A stretch of 64,000 bases of DNA from Sweltsa coloradensis (lineage: Eukaryota > Arthropoda > Insecta > Plecoptera > Chloroperlidae). Every line of letters begins with the position of its first letter. The first letter of the stretch is position 1. Below are positions 54,011-64,000 of this stretch, piece by piece. The stretch covers positions 1 to 64,000 of the forward strand of contig JAMZAV010006781.1 in assembly GCA_024449915.1 (NCBI GenBank). The letters run 5' to 3'. Below the pieces are notes generated by a model that was not told where the DNA came from, did not search any database, and was given only the letters and a program-made list of their open reading frames with translations. The translations under genes were made by a program, and so were the position numbers.

Positions 54011-54187
54011 TAGGCCTAGTATGAATGTGCGTTGTACTAGGACAGAGCGAAATAATATTTATTATATTAAAACAAGTTATTTATATTTATTCATTATAAA
54101 AACAGAAATTATTATTGCTATTAATAATCAACTAAAAAGAATATACTTATAATTAAATTACTGAATGTTAGCAATTGTAGTAAAAGT

Positions 54188-54264
54188 TTGCCAGCACTGG
54201 GTATCGAACCCAGAACTTTCGGCTTACTGAACCGATGCTCTTCTTACTGAGATATCGGGGCCTA
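54188..54264 (-). repeat. tRNA-like sequence
   Basis: The minus strand reads GGCCCCGATATCTCAGTAAG, AAGAGCATCGGTTCAGTAAG, CCGAAAGTTCTGGGTTCGAT, ACCCAGTGCTGGC. An A-box-like TCTCAGTAAGAAGAGC and a B box GGTTCGATACC are present, and the T-arm (CTGGG/CCCAG) pairs perfectly. Probably the head of a tRNA-derived SINE; a functional tRNA would need a full acceptor stem, which is doubtful. Confidence 0.6.
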
Positions 54265-55535
54265 AGACAAAACCTTACTAAATTCCTATGTGTTGTGATT
54301 GTTGAGAGCTATGATGTCCACGATGTCAACAAAGCGGCCTTATGCTTAAAAACCTCGCATTCTTAATAATTATTTGCATGATGCCTGGCGCACGCAATTT
54401 GAACTCTCCCGATCAAATTATGTAGATTTTATAAATAAATAATAAATGAATTTTATTAAGAGTATACCCACTCAGTTATATAACTGATATTCAGTCGAGG
54501 ACAGGAAATCAAAGAGGCCAAGCCAACCCTGCACGCCCCGACGCAATCGACGAGTGAGCAATAACCAACTAAAGATCGATATTTTATTTTTAAAAGGAAA
54601 TATAGCAATCAGTGGTATGGACAGTGCGAACACCCGCGGATCAAGGCCAGAATCAACAAGGCCGATTCAGAACAACACTGAATTTATTATGTGCTTCGTT
54701 GCTAGGACGGCTCCAAAGTCACCGTTTACAAACTCCTAAGTCTAGAACTGATGGACTTAATTATAAATTAAAACTAGTAGAACAGGTATACTAATTGTTA
54801 AATTGAAATTATTTAATACATTATTTATAAATAAATAAATCATAAAATATTTATTTTTAGAACAGTGTAAGTCCAAATAATTTCAATTAAACGATGGACT
54901 TAAGCTCAAATCAGAAGTAAAAAAACTTCTGACTTTGGCGGGAATCGAGCCCTGGACCTTTCTTATTTCCCATCCAAAGTATTTTACTTATAAATTTGAA
55001 TTCACATAATACACATTTCTTTAATTAATTTATTTTTATTCACGTAAATAACTTTAATTTTGCTATTTTTTATCATTATCATCGTTTTATTTACATTTGG
55101 AAACAATCTAATCATCAAACCCACCATTAACTCATCGCATCAACTTTCAGTATCACAGGCGGCGCAATATGACCTAACCAGTTGAAGCGCCCTGGTCTCT
55201 CACGTCGTCGTTGTTTAAGAGTTTTATTAATGTTGACATGGCCCTTCAGCAACCTGTGGAGTCAACGTCGTCGTCCCCACCAACGTATGAGCCTTAGCGG
55301 ACGTTCTCGAAAGCTTTCAAGCTTAGCTTAGCTAATTTATGTAATTAAATTTGATAAAAACGCATCAGCTAAAAGTTAAGTATGTCTGGGTCATTCCAAA
55401 CAAGGGGTATGAAAAAATATGCTACATCAATCGATCTATGGGCATAGCCTTCAATATTGAGAGAGTGTGCGCTTTTCGAGATGATGAGTGGTTAATCCTA
55501 GGGGATGTCCAAGTCCATTACGCAAACATCAGCTG
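54265..55535. other. No gene recognised; repeat fragments
   Basis: AT-rich. Overlapping frames at 54554-54794 share DNA and show no domain. A B-box-like word occurs near 54945-54965 (GGCGGGAATCGAGCCCTGG). A C-tail fragment lies at 55150-55215. A frame at 55351-55581 (VKYVWVIPNKGYEKICYINR, GIAFNIERVCAFRDDEW) is unassigned. Confidence 0.35.
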
Positions 55536-55539
55536 GCAG

Positions 55540-57000
55540 GTAGAGGAGTGTATCGGTCCAACTTCTCGAAACAAGAGGTGAGCTCTGGCGTTCGTCGTCG
55601 GGAACAAGCCCCATTACTTTCACGACTTCCCCAACGACGACAACGAAGCCGACCAGTACAACACGAACGATGACAAAGACCATGACGACCATGACGTGAG
55701 AACCACGCTTCCACTCCCTTTCCTCCCTTTTTCCGTGTCTGGTTCTGACCAGCATAGGACCTTCCTTCACACATCCCCTGGGCTAAAGTGGCGCAATATG
55801 ACGTAACGGTTGACGAGCCCTAAATCCATGTATTTTATACTTTGCATTATTTAACTTATTTTAAATAATAGAAAAGCAAAACGACATAATTATAGCCGGT
55901 CAAAACGCCCTAGTTTCTCAAGAGATAATTTATCTTTAAGGGGTATGGAATCTATCATGGCTCTTATTATTGTTGAAGGCGAGAATAGAGATAGAGTCTA
56001 TCCTGCAAACATTTGCTACTAGGCCTATATTTGGCCTCCAAAGCTAGAGGCGAGCTCTGGCCGGCCACGTGAGAAACAACACTACCCCTCCTTCCCTCTC
56101 TCCCCGTCTGGGCCCTGGGTAGAATTGGCCCAGAGCATGGCTCTGCTAATCGTAAAAGGCGATTCAAGAGAAAAAGTCCACCTCGCAAACATCAGCTAGA
56201 ATGAAGGTAGTATTTTACTCCCCGAAAATAGAGACGAGCTCTGGCAATAGTCGTCGGGGACCTTGCCCCCTTCCCTTGACAACCCCTCGACGACGATGTC
56301 GTCAATGAAACCACGAACGATGACAAAGACAATGACGACCGCGACGAGAGAACCCCCTTTCCTCCCCTTACCCGTGGCTGGTTCTGACCAGCATGGGCCC
56401 CTCCTCCCCCCACCCCCCTCCTAGGTTAAGGTTTAGAGTGGTGCATTATGACCTAACGGTTGACGCGTCTTTAATCAAAAAAAATAAAAATACCTCTACT
56501 CGTCGTGGCTGGTTTTGATCAGCCTTAGATTTTCACTCCATATATCCCAGGTAGGTTATAGTGCCGTATTATGACAACACATGACGCGCCTTTACAAAAA
56601 TCATTTCAAACAAATATATTTTATTTTTATTTTGTGCCATATCATCAGTACAATTTTATTTTAATAACTTCGAAAACTATATAAAAATCAATCTCATAAC
56701 AAACTCAATTAAATAACTTCCATAAGTGGCGCAATTTGACCTTCCCGGTTGACGCGCCCTGTTTTCTTATGATGCGTTGAAGAAACAAAGTCCGTCTCGC
56801 AAATATGCTGGTATGTAGTGGAGTATATTACTCACTGACACTAGAGGCGAGCTCTGGCCGTCGATATCGTGGAACCCCCCCCCCCCTTTCCCTTCTTCAG
56901 CCAGCGTGGGACCTATCCATATCCATTAGGCTAGAGTGGCGCATTATGACCTAACGGTTGACGTGTCCTTAATCCAAAAAAAAAACAAAACTACATTTTC
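55540..57000 (+). repeat. Cluster of family C repeats
   Basis: At least five partial or full units (about 55560-55830, 56040-56210, 56225-56490, 56500-56600, 56830-56990) with the ordered words GAGGCGAGCTCTGGC, GTCGTCGGGGACC, GACGACGATG, GTGGCTGGTTCTGACCAGCA, GTGGCGCATTATGACCTAAC, GGTTGACGCGTC and the middle word CACCTCGCAAACATCAGCT. Overlapping basic or valine-rich open frames on both strands here are products of the GC-rich repeat, not genes. Confidence 0.75.
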
Positions 57001-57395
57001 AAGCATGTAGTTCCCCGTCCGGCTGGCCCGGATAATGTTTCAGGCGATCGTAAAAGGCGAGAACATAGACAAAACTCATCTCGAAAACATCGGCAAAAAC
57101 CCACACAGCATTTGATATTGTTCAATGTGTTGACAATATTTGCATCCAACATTTGGAATATCCGGGCAATATCCGATATCCTTAAATTACAACTAGCAAA
57201 CGTGTTTAGCTATCCGAACGTCCCGGAATTTGACAAGAAAGATTGTCATACAACGTTCCACTTAAATATTAACAATCAACATTGTTTATACTGCCTATAG
57301 ATATTTGACTTAAACAATCAATGGGCACACAAAAATATTGATGCAATATTTTAACAATATTTTTCTTGGATATTGGATGTGGACAAAAAGGGGGC
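57001..57395. other. No gene recognised
   Basis: AT-rich, with repeated AATATT words (ACAATATTTGCATCCAAC, ATGCAATATTTTAACAATAT). A frame at 57112-57300 has no domain. Confidence 0.3.
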
Positions 57396-57529
57396 GGGGC
57401 GTTGGACAGCGCCGAATGGAATAACACCAAATCGATCGGGTTAGGAGCTAAATAGATTAGCAGGAACTTTACAAGTACACTAGATACGATCGATTCAGCG
57501 TTGTTCCTTTCGGCGCTATCCAGACGCTC
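57396..57529. repeat. Short hairpin element
   Basis: Left arm GGACAGCGCCGAATGGAATA, ACACCAAATCGATCG; right arm CGATCGATTCAGCGTTGTTC, CTTTCGGCGCTATCC. They pair over about 35-45 bp with a handful of mismatches around a loop of some 50 bp. Possibly a tiny MITE. Confidence 0.65.
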
Positions 57530-60500
57530 CGAAAAAAAAGGAAATTTTAATTTTAATAAATTATAGGCTACAAAAATTGTGAAAAAATATTATTTTATTT
57601 ATTTAAACTGTATAGCATACACAGCAGAAGCACACACCCACACCCAGATTTAAAACTTGAAAAATTCAAATTTTTCAATCTCTAAACAAGAATAGTAAAG
57701 GTACAATACATAGATTTTACAAAGTGATTACACGATGGTGAGGTAAATAGTGTCAGGAAGGGTGTAGGATTATGAGCAAACTCTGTACTCTTTCCCTCAT
57801 CCTGTGTGTGTGTATCGAATCAAAGCGTTGACAGTAAGTGAATGTGGTGTCCCTTTACATGAAAGAATATTTTAGTATTATCCCCCCTCCCCCATACATC
57901 TCTGTTTCTCATCGAAACACATTGTCTGTGAGATGTAATGTAAATTCCGACCTCTAATGGTCATAAATTACTGTTTGCTGGGGGTGCCTAATAATGGAAA
58001 CGCGGAGTTGTTGATTTTTCCAGAATGATTGATTGGATATGGTGGGGTTCACTTTTGGGGAATAGTGATTTCCGCGGGGGTTATTTTTTAGGTAATGGGG
58101 GGGGGGGGGCAAACTTTTCACAAAATTTTATGTGGGTTAGTTGAAATCTTATTTTTGATTAAATTTTTTTGTTTTTTGCATAGCAAAAATGGCGTTTAAA
58201 ATAAGAGCGTTCGGCCATGCGTCGCAAAAGTGAAAAGGGTAAAACTATGGGCCTACTTTTATTTTTAGTACAATGGGTTTAAAAATTTTTCTTTTTTGGG
58301 GTTATTATCTTTTTTAGCAAGCGGAGAATTTGGGCCTACTATTTTTGTTTTTTCTAAATTTCCTGTCAGATTCCTTTTTAAAAAATTTTTTTGGGGGACT
58401 GAAAATTGGTTTTTTCACCAACTTAAGCTCACCCCCCATTTCCAAAACTTGCTAGGGTTTGCTAAAATTTTTGTAAAGGGGGAAAATTTTTAAACTCGAA
58501 ATCAATTAAAATATATCAGACTTGGGTATTGCCCTACAAGGAATCAAATAAAAATTAGACTACAATTTACTAGTAAGGCCAGTCTTGCAAAAAGGGAAAA
58601 TTAAATTTTAAACAAATTTTTAAAAGAAATTTTAAATGAAACAAAACCCTAGAATAAAAAATTTAAAAAAAAAAGAAGGCCTTGGGGCCTAAAACAGGGG
58701 AAAGGGTGGTTAAAAACTAGCACGTATATTTTAGGCAAATAAAAAAAAGTTTTTCAATTTTTCACTCCCTTTTAGGCCCCTAAACAGTCAAATTTACACA
58801 GTCAGATTTGTTTTTACTTCATCCCCGAGTTTACTTATTAGGTAGGAATGTGGTGATAGTTAAATATATCGTAGCGATGCCGACGCAGATAGGTCCTCAG
58901 TGGGTGTTTGGGACGCAGAGAGGTGGGGGAATGCCCAAGCACCCAAGTTGAGGTGTGTAGGCCTAGTGAGCTGCTGACACCTCTCGATAGGCCCTTTTTT
59001 GTTGGGTGGGGCTGGGTGGTACTTGCTGTGGGCCCTCTGCCAGACTTGCGGGGCTAAAAAGTGTTTGTATAACTTGGTAAGTGCCGGTGCTGCCATTGCT
59101 GCAAGACGAGTCCGCGATGGGGGAACCATCAAAATTTTACTATGTGTCTCCCCCAAAGTTTTTTGGATCATAAAATAGAAGATAAATAAGGTAGACTCAG
59201 GGGAAAAAAGGGAAAATTTTTAACATCAAAGATGGCGGGGATCAGCTAGCAAAAATTTACCAAAATGAGATTGTACATTAGCCCAAAGTTGTTACCTAAG
59301 CTGACCGTAGATATAGGCCTAGACCACACACCAAGTGTCCCTTACAGAAAAATGAAAAAACTTAAAGCCCAAAAAATCATATTTTTTCTCGCTTTTGCAT
59401 GCATTTTAATTTTCACTATACCACTGCAGATTAGAAACATTGAAAGAACTACCCTATTTTAGTTTTTTAAAATTTTTAGTATTTTTTTAAGTAAAAACTT
59501 TTCATTTAAAACCCCTTTCAATACTTCATTTGTATTGACAAGAAAATCCAAAAATTTTTAAATATTGTAAAATTTTTACCCATTTAACCTTTTTTCCCAA
59601 AACAGTTTTTCTAATGTAATTCTGTTACCAAAAATCAATTTTTTTTAAATATCATTTTTTTGTTTCTTAATTGACCAACAAAAGTAGTGTTGAAAAAAAT
59701 AAGGAGAGTTTAATTAAAAATAGTTTTAAAAAATATTATTTTTTACTTAATTTTTTTGGGAAGGGAATTGGGGTAACGAATTACAAAAACACTATTGCTC
59801 TGAAAACAGGTTTAATTTTAAAAAAGTAACTCCCTTTTTAGTAATCCCCCTTTTTTTCTTTAAAAACTATCTTTAAAGGGTTAGATTTTACCATTGCAAG
59901 CATCAAAAAATTATCATTCGCTGGGGTAATTCCGTTACCAAAGGTTTGAAATTGGGTTTCCCGAAAATAAATATCTTAAAAACGTTTAAATATAAAACCA
60001 AAATCCCAAAACATTTTTGAAGTTTTTCAAATTTGCATTACACCATCTTTAAGAGTTAGATTAACCCACTGAAGCATTATTTAAATGTGTCCGGTAATTT
60101 GCTGGTGTAATTCTGAGTTTAAAGTGTTGAATTTTTCAAGGGAAATTTGAAATATTTCAAAAAATTATAAAACTTTCTTTTTAAGGCTTTCTGCATTACT
60201 AGTTTGTTTTAAAAACTTTAGAGATTCTATGGGGTTTGAGTTTGTTATTTTGGTAGTATAAAACCTTTGACACTTTGCATCTTGTCAAACTGTTTCCCTA
60301 CCACTGTTACCTGTCCTACAATGGAAAAGAAGTTTATATTCATGGTCACAAGTTTTTTTACTCCGAGGGGGAACAAAAATAATTTTAAACTATTGTACCG
60401 GGTAGGGGGCAATATGTAGGCCTACCAACAAGCTACTAGAATGATTGCTCACATCAAAAAGTGTAAAAAATGCCCCAAACAATTTTTTATTTTATTTTGA

Positions 60501-61700
60501 TGAAAAACTGATACGTTATTAGTTTTGTATTTTCTCACCTACAGGATAGAAGTAAAGCATATTTTTTTTTTATTTCATCAAATTGCAAACCTCAAATTTG
60601 TGCTACATTGTAGGCCCCCCCCCAACAAGCTAAGCTGTGTCAATTTTTTTTAAAAAATTGCTATTAGAGGAATGATTTGTTTGCTAAATATTATTCCTCA
60701 AAAGTTTTGCCCAAAATTATAATAAATTTAGAATAAGAGGGGGAGGTCCCCAAAGTGTTGCGCCGTTCAACAGACGTAAAATTTGGGGAAATGAAATCTA
60801 CCCAAAACTCTCGCTCTTGTCACGTGCCCTATCGACTTTTTAAGCTCTCCTTATCACCATCGTCAATTACCAAATCAGTTTCCTTTTAGTATAATTTATA
60901 TAATTCTCTCTGTGTAGGGTGGCGACAAGAACTTTTTAAAGGTCTATTTTCAGCACCAATTAGGGGGTTTTAATAATATTTCAGAGATGCAAATTTTTTT
61001 GCCAATCTTATAAAAACCTTTCTTATAAAAAACGCTGATTTTTTAAAAAATGGAGTTTGTATTCCCTGAGTTTCCTTGGAAATTAAATTTTAACAAAATT
61101 TCAATTTTTTTTTAAAAATTTTATTAAAATTGTCAAAATGAAAATTTCATGAAATTTTAAAAACCAGGTAATTTTGTTACCAGGGTCTATTCCGTTACCG
61201 AATAAAAAAGGGTTTAAAAAAGAAATTTAATTTTTGCAAAAAGGGGTATTTTATTTAGTTAGAGGCCTACTATGTTCGGATGTTGTAGAAAGCTAAAAAA
61301 TTATTTTATTCCAACATTACGGGGTTTTAAAAAATACTTCGCGAAATTCCCGTTACCGGGTAGGCCCTACCAGAAAAAAAACCTCCTAAAAACTCTTTTA
61401 AAAATTTTTTAAAAAAAAATAAACTTGTGCTAAATTTAGTTTAATTAAAGCTTTAAGTCGTTTTTAAAACATTATGTTCAAGGGTTTCTTAAATTGAAAT
61501 ATTTTTTTTGAAAGTGTTGTTGCTCTCGAAATGTAATTCCTTACCGTGGAATTGCCCACCTACCTTTGTTTTATTTTCACCTTTAATGGGCAGTTTTCTT
61601 AAAAAAACCTTGGGGGGGCCCACCCAAAAAGCCTTAATTTTTTTGGCCCCGCCTGAAGCCAAACTAAAAATACGTGAAATACGCGAGGGAACAAACAATT
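57530..61700. other. Low-quality AT-rich region, no gene accepted
   Basis: From about 58 kb the sequence is crowded with homopolymers and truncated words. A motif like GTAATTCCGTTACC recurs (about 59617, 59924, 60110, 61170, 61190, 61345, 61530), hinting at a diverged repeat of a few hundred bp. TAGGCCTA words are common. Frames at 58296-58493, 58860-59171 and 59265-59462 are unsupported. Confidence 0.35.
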
Positions 61701-61710
61701 TTTCACGTAC

Positions 61711-61962
61711 CGGGAATTAATTGTCCAGCCCACTCGAGCGCCGTTTCTAGTCGGTTTTGATCTTGGCCCCCCCGACCGAGGATTTCACCTAACTCGTCGT
61801 AGAAGGCCAAGTTGCCTTCGATGTCCCTCATGTGTTTGGGGTCCTTCACCGTTTTCGAAAGGTGCGTACAGATGTTTCCATTAATCCAAGTTGCTCTAGT
61901 GTCCGCAGAAACCACTTCTTTCATGAGGGCATTACAGAAATTGTAAAAAATCGCATGGATAT
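61711..61962 (-). CDS. Internal exon of an unidentified gene
   Basis: Minus-strand exon of 252 bp with a polypyrimidine tract and acceptor (TTTTTTTTTCAG) before it, a good donor (CCCG|GTACGTG) after it, and phase 1 on both sides. The peptide is IHAIFYNFCNALMKEVVSAD, TRATWINGNICTHLSKTVKD, PKHMRDIEGNLAFYDELGEI, LGRGGQDQNRLETALEWAGQ, LIP: amphipathic, mostly helical, intracellular in character. I do not recognise the family. The clean frame in a noisy region suggests a conserved exon whose neighbours lie outside the readable sequence. Confidence 0.6.
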
Positions 61963-63244
61963 CTGAAAAAAAAATTTAAAATCATGAACTTCCACTCAAG
62001 AAATGGCAAAATGAATGTCCGGCCTGTAGGCCCAGGGTAAGCCTTGAATAGCTTGACACGATCTAGGGGGGCCTAGGCTGCTTTGGCCCAGAGGCTATAT
62101 TAAATTGCAACAAATTTCAATGGCAAGGGGGCCTTTTCCTTGCACACAGTAAAAGTAGGCTGAATGTTAAGCTGGGGCCCCAGCCCTAGGGTAGAGTACG
62201 CCCAGCTTAGGCCTAGACTAGCCCAAAAGAACTGGGTCTAGGCCCCGTAATTGAAGATTTTTCTTTATATGCCAAGGCCCAGCCCAATTTTGAATAGGGC
62301 CCAAACCTAGCCCGGCTTTTACTTGGAATAAAAAGGTAACTTTAACCCTTAAATTTCCTCCTTCCATCCCCCATTTGCACGAGCTCTTTTCTTTGATTAA
62401 ACCGATAAAAATCAGTTTCTCTCGTCCCCCCGTTGACATGAAACTTCCAGTTTCACAATTACCAAAGTTGCATGTTTATCAAATAAATTCTTTTAATCGC
62501 CGAAAACAAAAAGCGGAGCGCGAGTTTTTTTTTGTTTTTGTGACTATGACGAACAGAAAATTACGAATAACGATAAGGTCGAAACGATAGGTCGAAGTTA
62601 AATTTAGTTTAATCCCAGGTTTGCACATGCGCGTAATTTGAATGCTTATAATTCAGTTGAGAATATTCCGACTGTTGGATTTACTGACATTACTATGAAA
62701 GGTGAAACTTTTTTAAAAAATATACTGAAAAAAGAAAGTTAAGTCTTTTGATAGTATTAAAATCCTTCTGGCATAAAATTCCAAGCTTTGGGCCAAGTTT
62801 AAAAACAAAACCACACGCACACACCCCCTTTTCTTCTTGATGATGCTATCGAATGAGAACAGACAGGTGGACGGTCCAAAATGCCACTTTTGACCCTTGA
62901 GATTTGATACAGAAAAATAACCCATTAAAATATTGCATGGATATTTCGAAAAAAAAGGAATTAATTTGGAAAACTGAATGAAATTTAAAAAACATTCACA
63001 GTACCCATTTATATCCCTATGAAACATAAACTGAATCGCCTAAATAGTTCACTTACAAGTTGTATAAACCCCCCCCCAAATAAAGTTAAAAATGGACAAC
63101 ATTTTACAGACGTTTTGGGACTTAATTCGAAAAGTCCAGTAGTATTGCTGCTGTATGGGAGAGTGGGAAATATATGTTTTTCCTTGCTTTATAGTAGGCC
63201 GACTATGAGCTGTATGGATACTTTAGATAGAAATTAAAAAAGTG
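61963..63244. other. Intronic or intergenic, no gene accepted
   Basis: Rich in TAGGCC/GGCCTA words at 62000-62230. Frames at 62218-62439, 62375-62590, 62713-63027 and 63019-63237 carry no domain. It may be intron of the gene with the exon at 61.7 kb. Confidence 0.3.
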
Positions 63245-63315
63245 ACTACATCGGGGGTTTTAACCCGGACCTAAGCTTACCGGGGTATGCTCTTACCAAA
63301 TGAGCAAAGCGGCCA
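63245..63315 (-). repeat. tRNA-like sequence
   Basis: The minus strand reads GTGGCCGCTTTGCTCATTTG, GTAAGAGCATACCCCGGTAA, GCTTAGGTCCGGGTTAAAAC, CCCCG. GCTCATTTGGTAAGAGC is a good tRNA D-arm/A-box pattern, and the T-arm pairs (CCGGG or GGGG with CCCC). The B box is GGTTAAAACCC, not GGTTCGAxxC, so it is more likely a tRNA-derived repeat than a working tRNA. Confidence 0.5.
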
Positions 63316-64000
63316 CAATTTTAAAATATCTAATTTTGAGACTTTTAACGATGTAAAAAATACAAAGAATCAACTGGACTTCGTAGAGAGAGACCAGAAA
63401 TTGATCTTGATAAACAATAATGATAACTTTTTGTTATTGGCTTCCAAGAATCTTTAGGTTGTAAAAAACTCTGCTATGGGCTTTTCCAAATTCCAATTAC
63501 GTTTAATTAATTTACGCATTACGTATTTCATTTACGTACGGAAATTTTGGGGATTTTTTCTTTTGAGATTCGGAAACATAATTTTCAAAATAATATTATT
63601 ACTCCAAGGCATTTCTTTAAAAAACTTTTTCTTAAACAACGTTTTTAGCCCCGGGGTACGTACAAGAGTGAAATTAGATTTTTTAACTACTGCGGACCCC
63701 GGGCCCCCCACCAAATTCACTCGGAATTTTACACTCTTTGGTCTTTTATCTTTCCGAGCACCTAGGGTTCTGAAAATTTTACAGAAACCCCCGCTTTCCG
63801 TGTTTTTGGAAAATTTCCATGGGGGGGGCCTCCAGGTAGGGCCCTTCTTTTCACCGACGCCAGGGTCGCGTGGCTCGCGGGGCCGGGAGCAAAACCTTTT
63901 TTCATATTAGTAAGAAAAATATGTCGCGTGTGAAATTTCACATTCCCAAAAATCTACTAACGAATGCGAAATTCGTTTTCGAAAATCGCTTTTTACCTCG
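63316..64000. other. No gene accepted
   Basis: A plus frame at 63476-63910 and a minus frame at 63532-63720 overlap. Both lack a recognisable domain, and the sequence contains G and T runs typical of the low-quality parts. Confidence 0.3.

Noticed and set aside
54188..54264. Functional tRNA gene
   Set aside because: The T-arm and B box are good, but the acceptor and anticodon stems do not pair convincingly and there is no T-run terminator at the expected place.
55498..55774. Valine-rich and arginine-rich minus frames in family C
   Set aside because: Two overlapping frames on the same strand in GC-rich repeat DNA, with no domain. They recur wherever family C recurs.

Overview
The window is eukaryotic and almost certainly from an arthropod, most likely an insect. 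It is AT-rich, intron-containing and dominated by transposable elements. It carries a copia element with the classical copia primer-binding site, several non-LTR retrotransposons, tRNA-derived repeats, and one clean intron-containing gene for a secreted modular serine protease whose catalytic motif (GDSGGG) resembles insect ModSP-type initiator proteases. The species cannot be named from the sequence. Quality is uneven. About 37-57 kb reads fairly cleanly, while 1-3, 16-19, 22-34 and 58-64 kb are full of homopolymer runs and single-base indels that look like poorly polished long reads, so frameshifts there should not be read as biological without checking.

Layout. 0.24-1.44 kb is a tandem satellite of about 71 bp. 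2.9-3.5 kb is an inverted repeat. 4.0-15.1 kb is a nest: a minus-strand R2/NeSL-like LINE interrupted by a 7.1 kb non-autonomous LTR retrotransposon with 1.9-2.0 kb LTRs (TSD TGCT), next to the 3' end of a second LINE copy and ATT microsatellites. 15.4-18 kb is a badly frameshifted plus-strand LINE with endonuclease and RT. 19.5-21.6 kb holds low-confidence candidate exons and tRNA-like fragments. 21.6-33.2 kb is a field of two dispersed repeat families (here A and B) with some tandem duplications. 33.5-36.9 kb holds foldback-type repeats and a CR1-like LINE 3' half.

32.2-42.4 kb contains the main gene: candidate Ig-like exons (two decayed or uncertain), then a clean chain of six exons encoding Ig - sushi - sushi - trypsin-like protease. 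All splice sites are GT/AG, phases match through the chain, and a poly(A) signal follows. Its largest intron contains a 1.38 kb foldback element flanked by TA. The protein looks like a secreted, multi-domain initiator protease of an immune or clotting-type cascade (inference).

44.8-57.5 kb is repeat-rich: a small hairpin element, a dispersed repeat family C (also the source of the satellite at the left end), a complete 4.73 kb Ty1/copia element (TSD ATTCT), two LINEs lying tail to tail, and an AAT microsatellite. 58-64 kb is poorly readable apart from a convincing minus-strand exon of an unidentified gene at 61.7-62.0 kb and a tRNA-like fragment at 63.3 kb.
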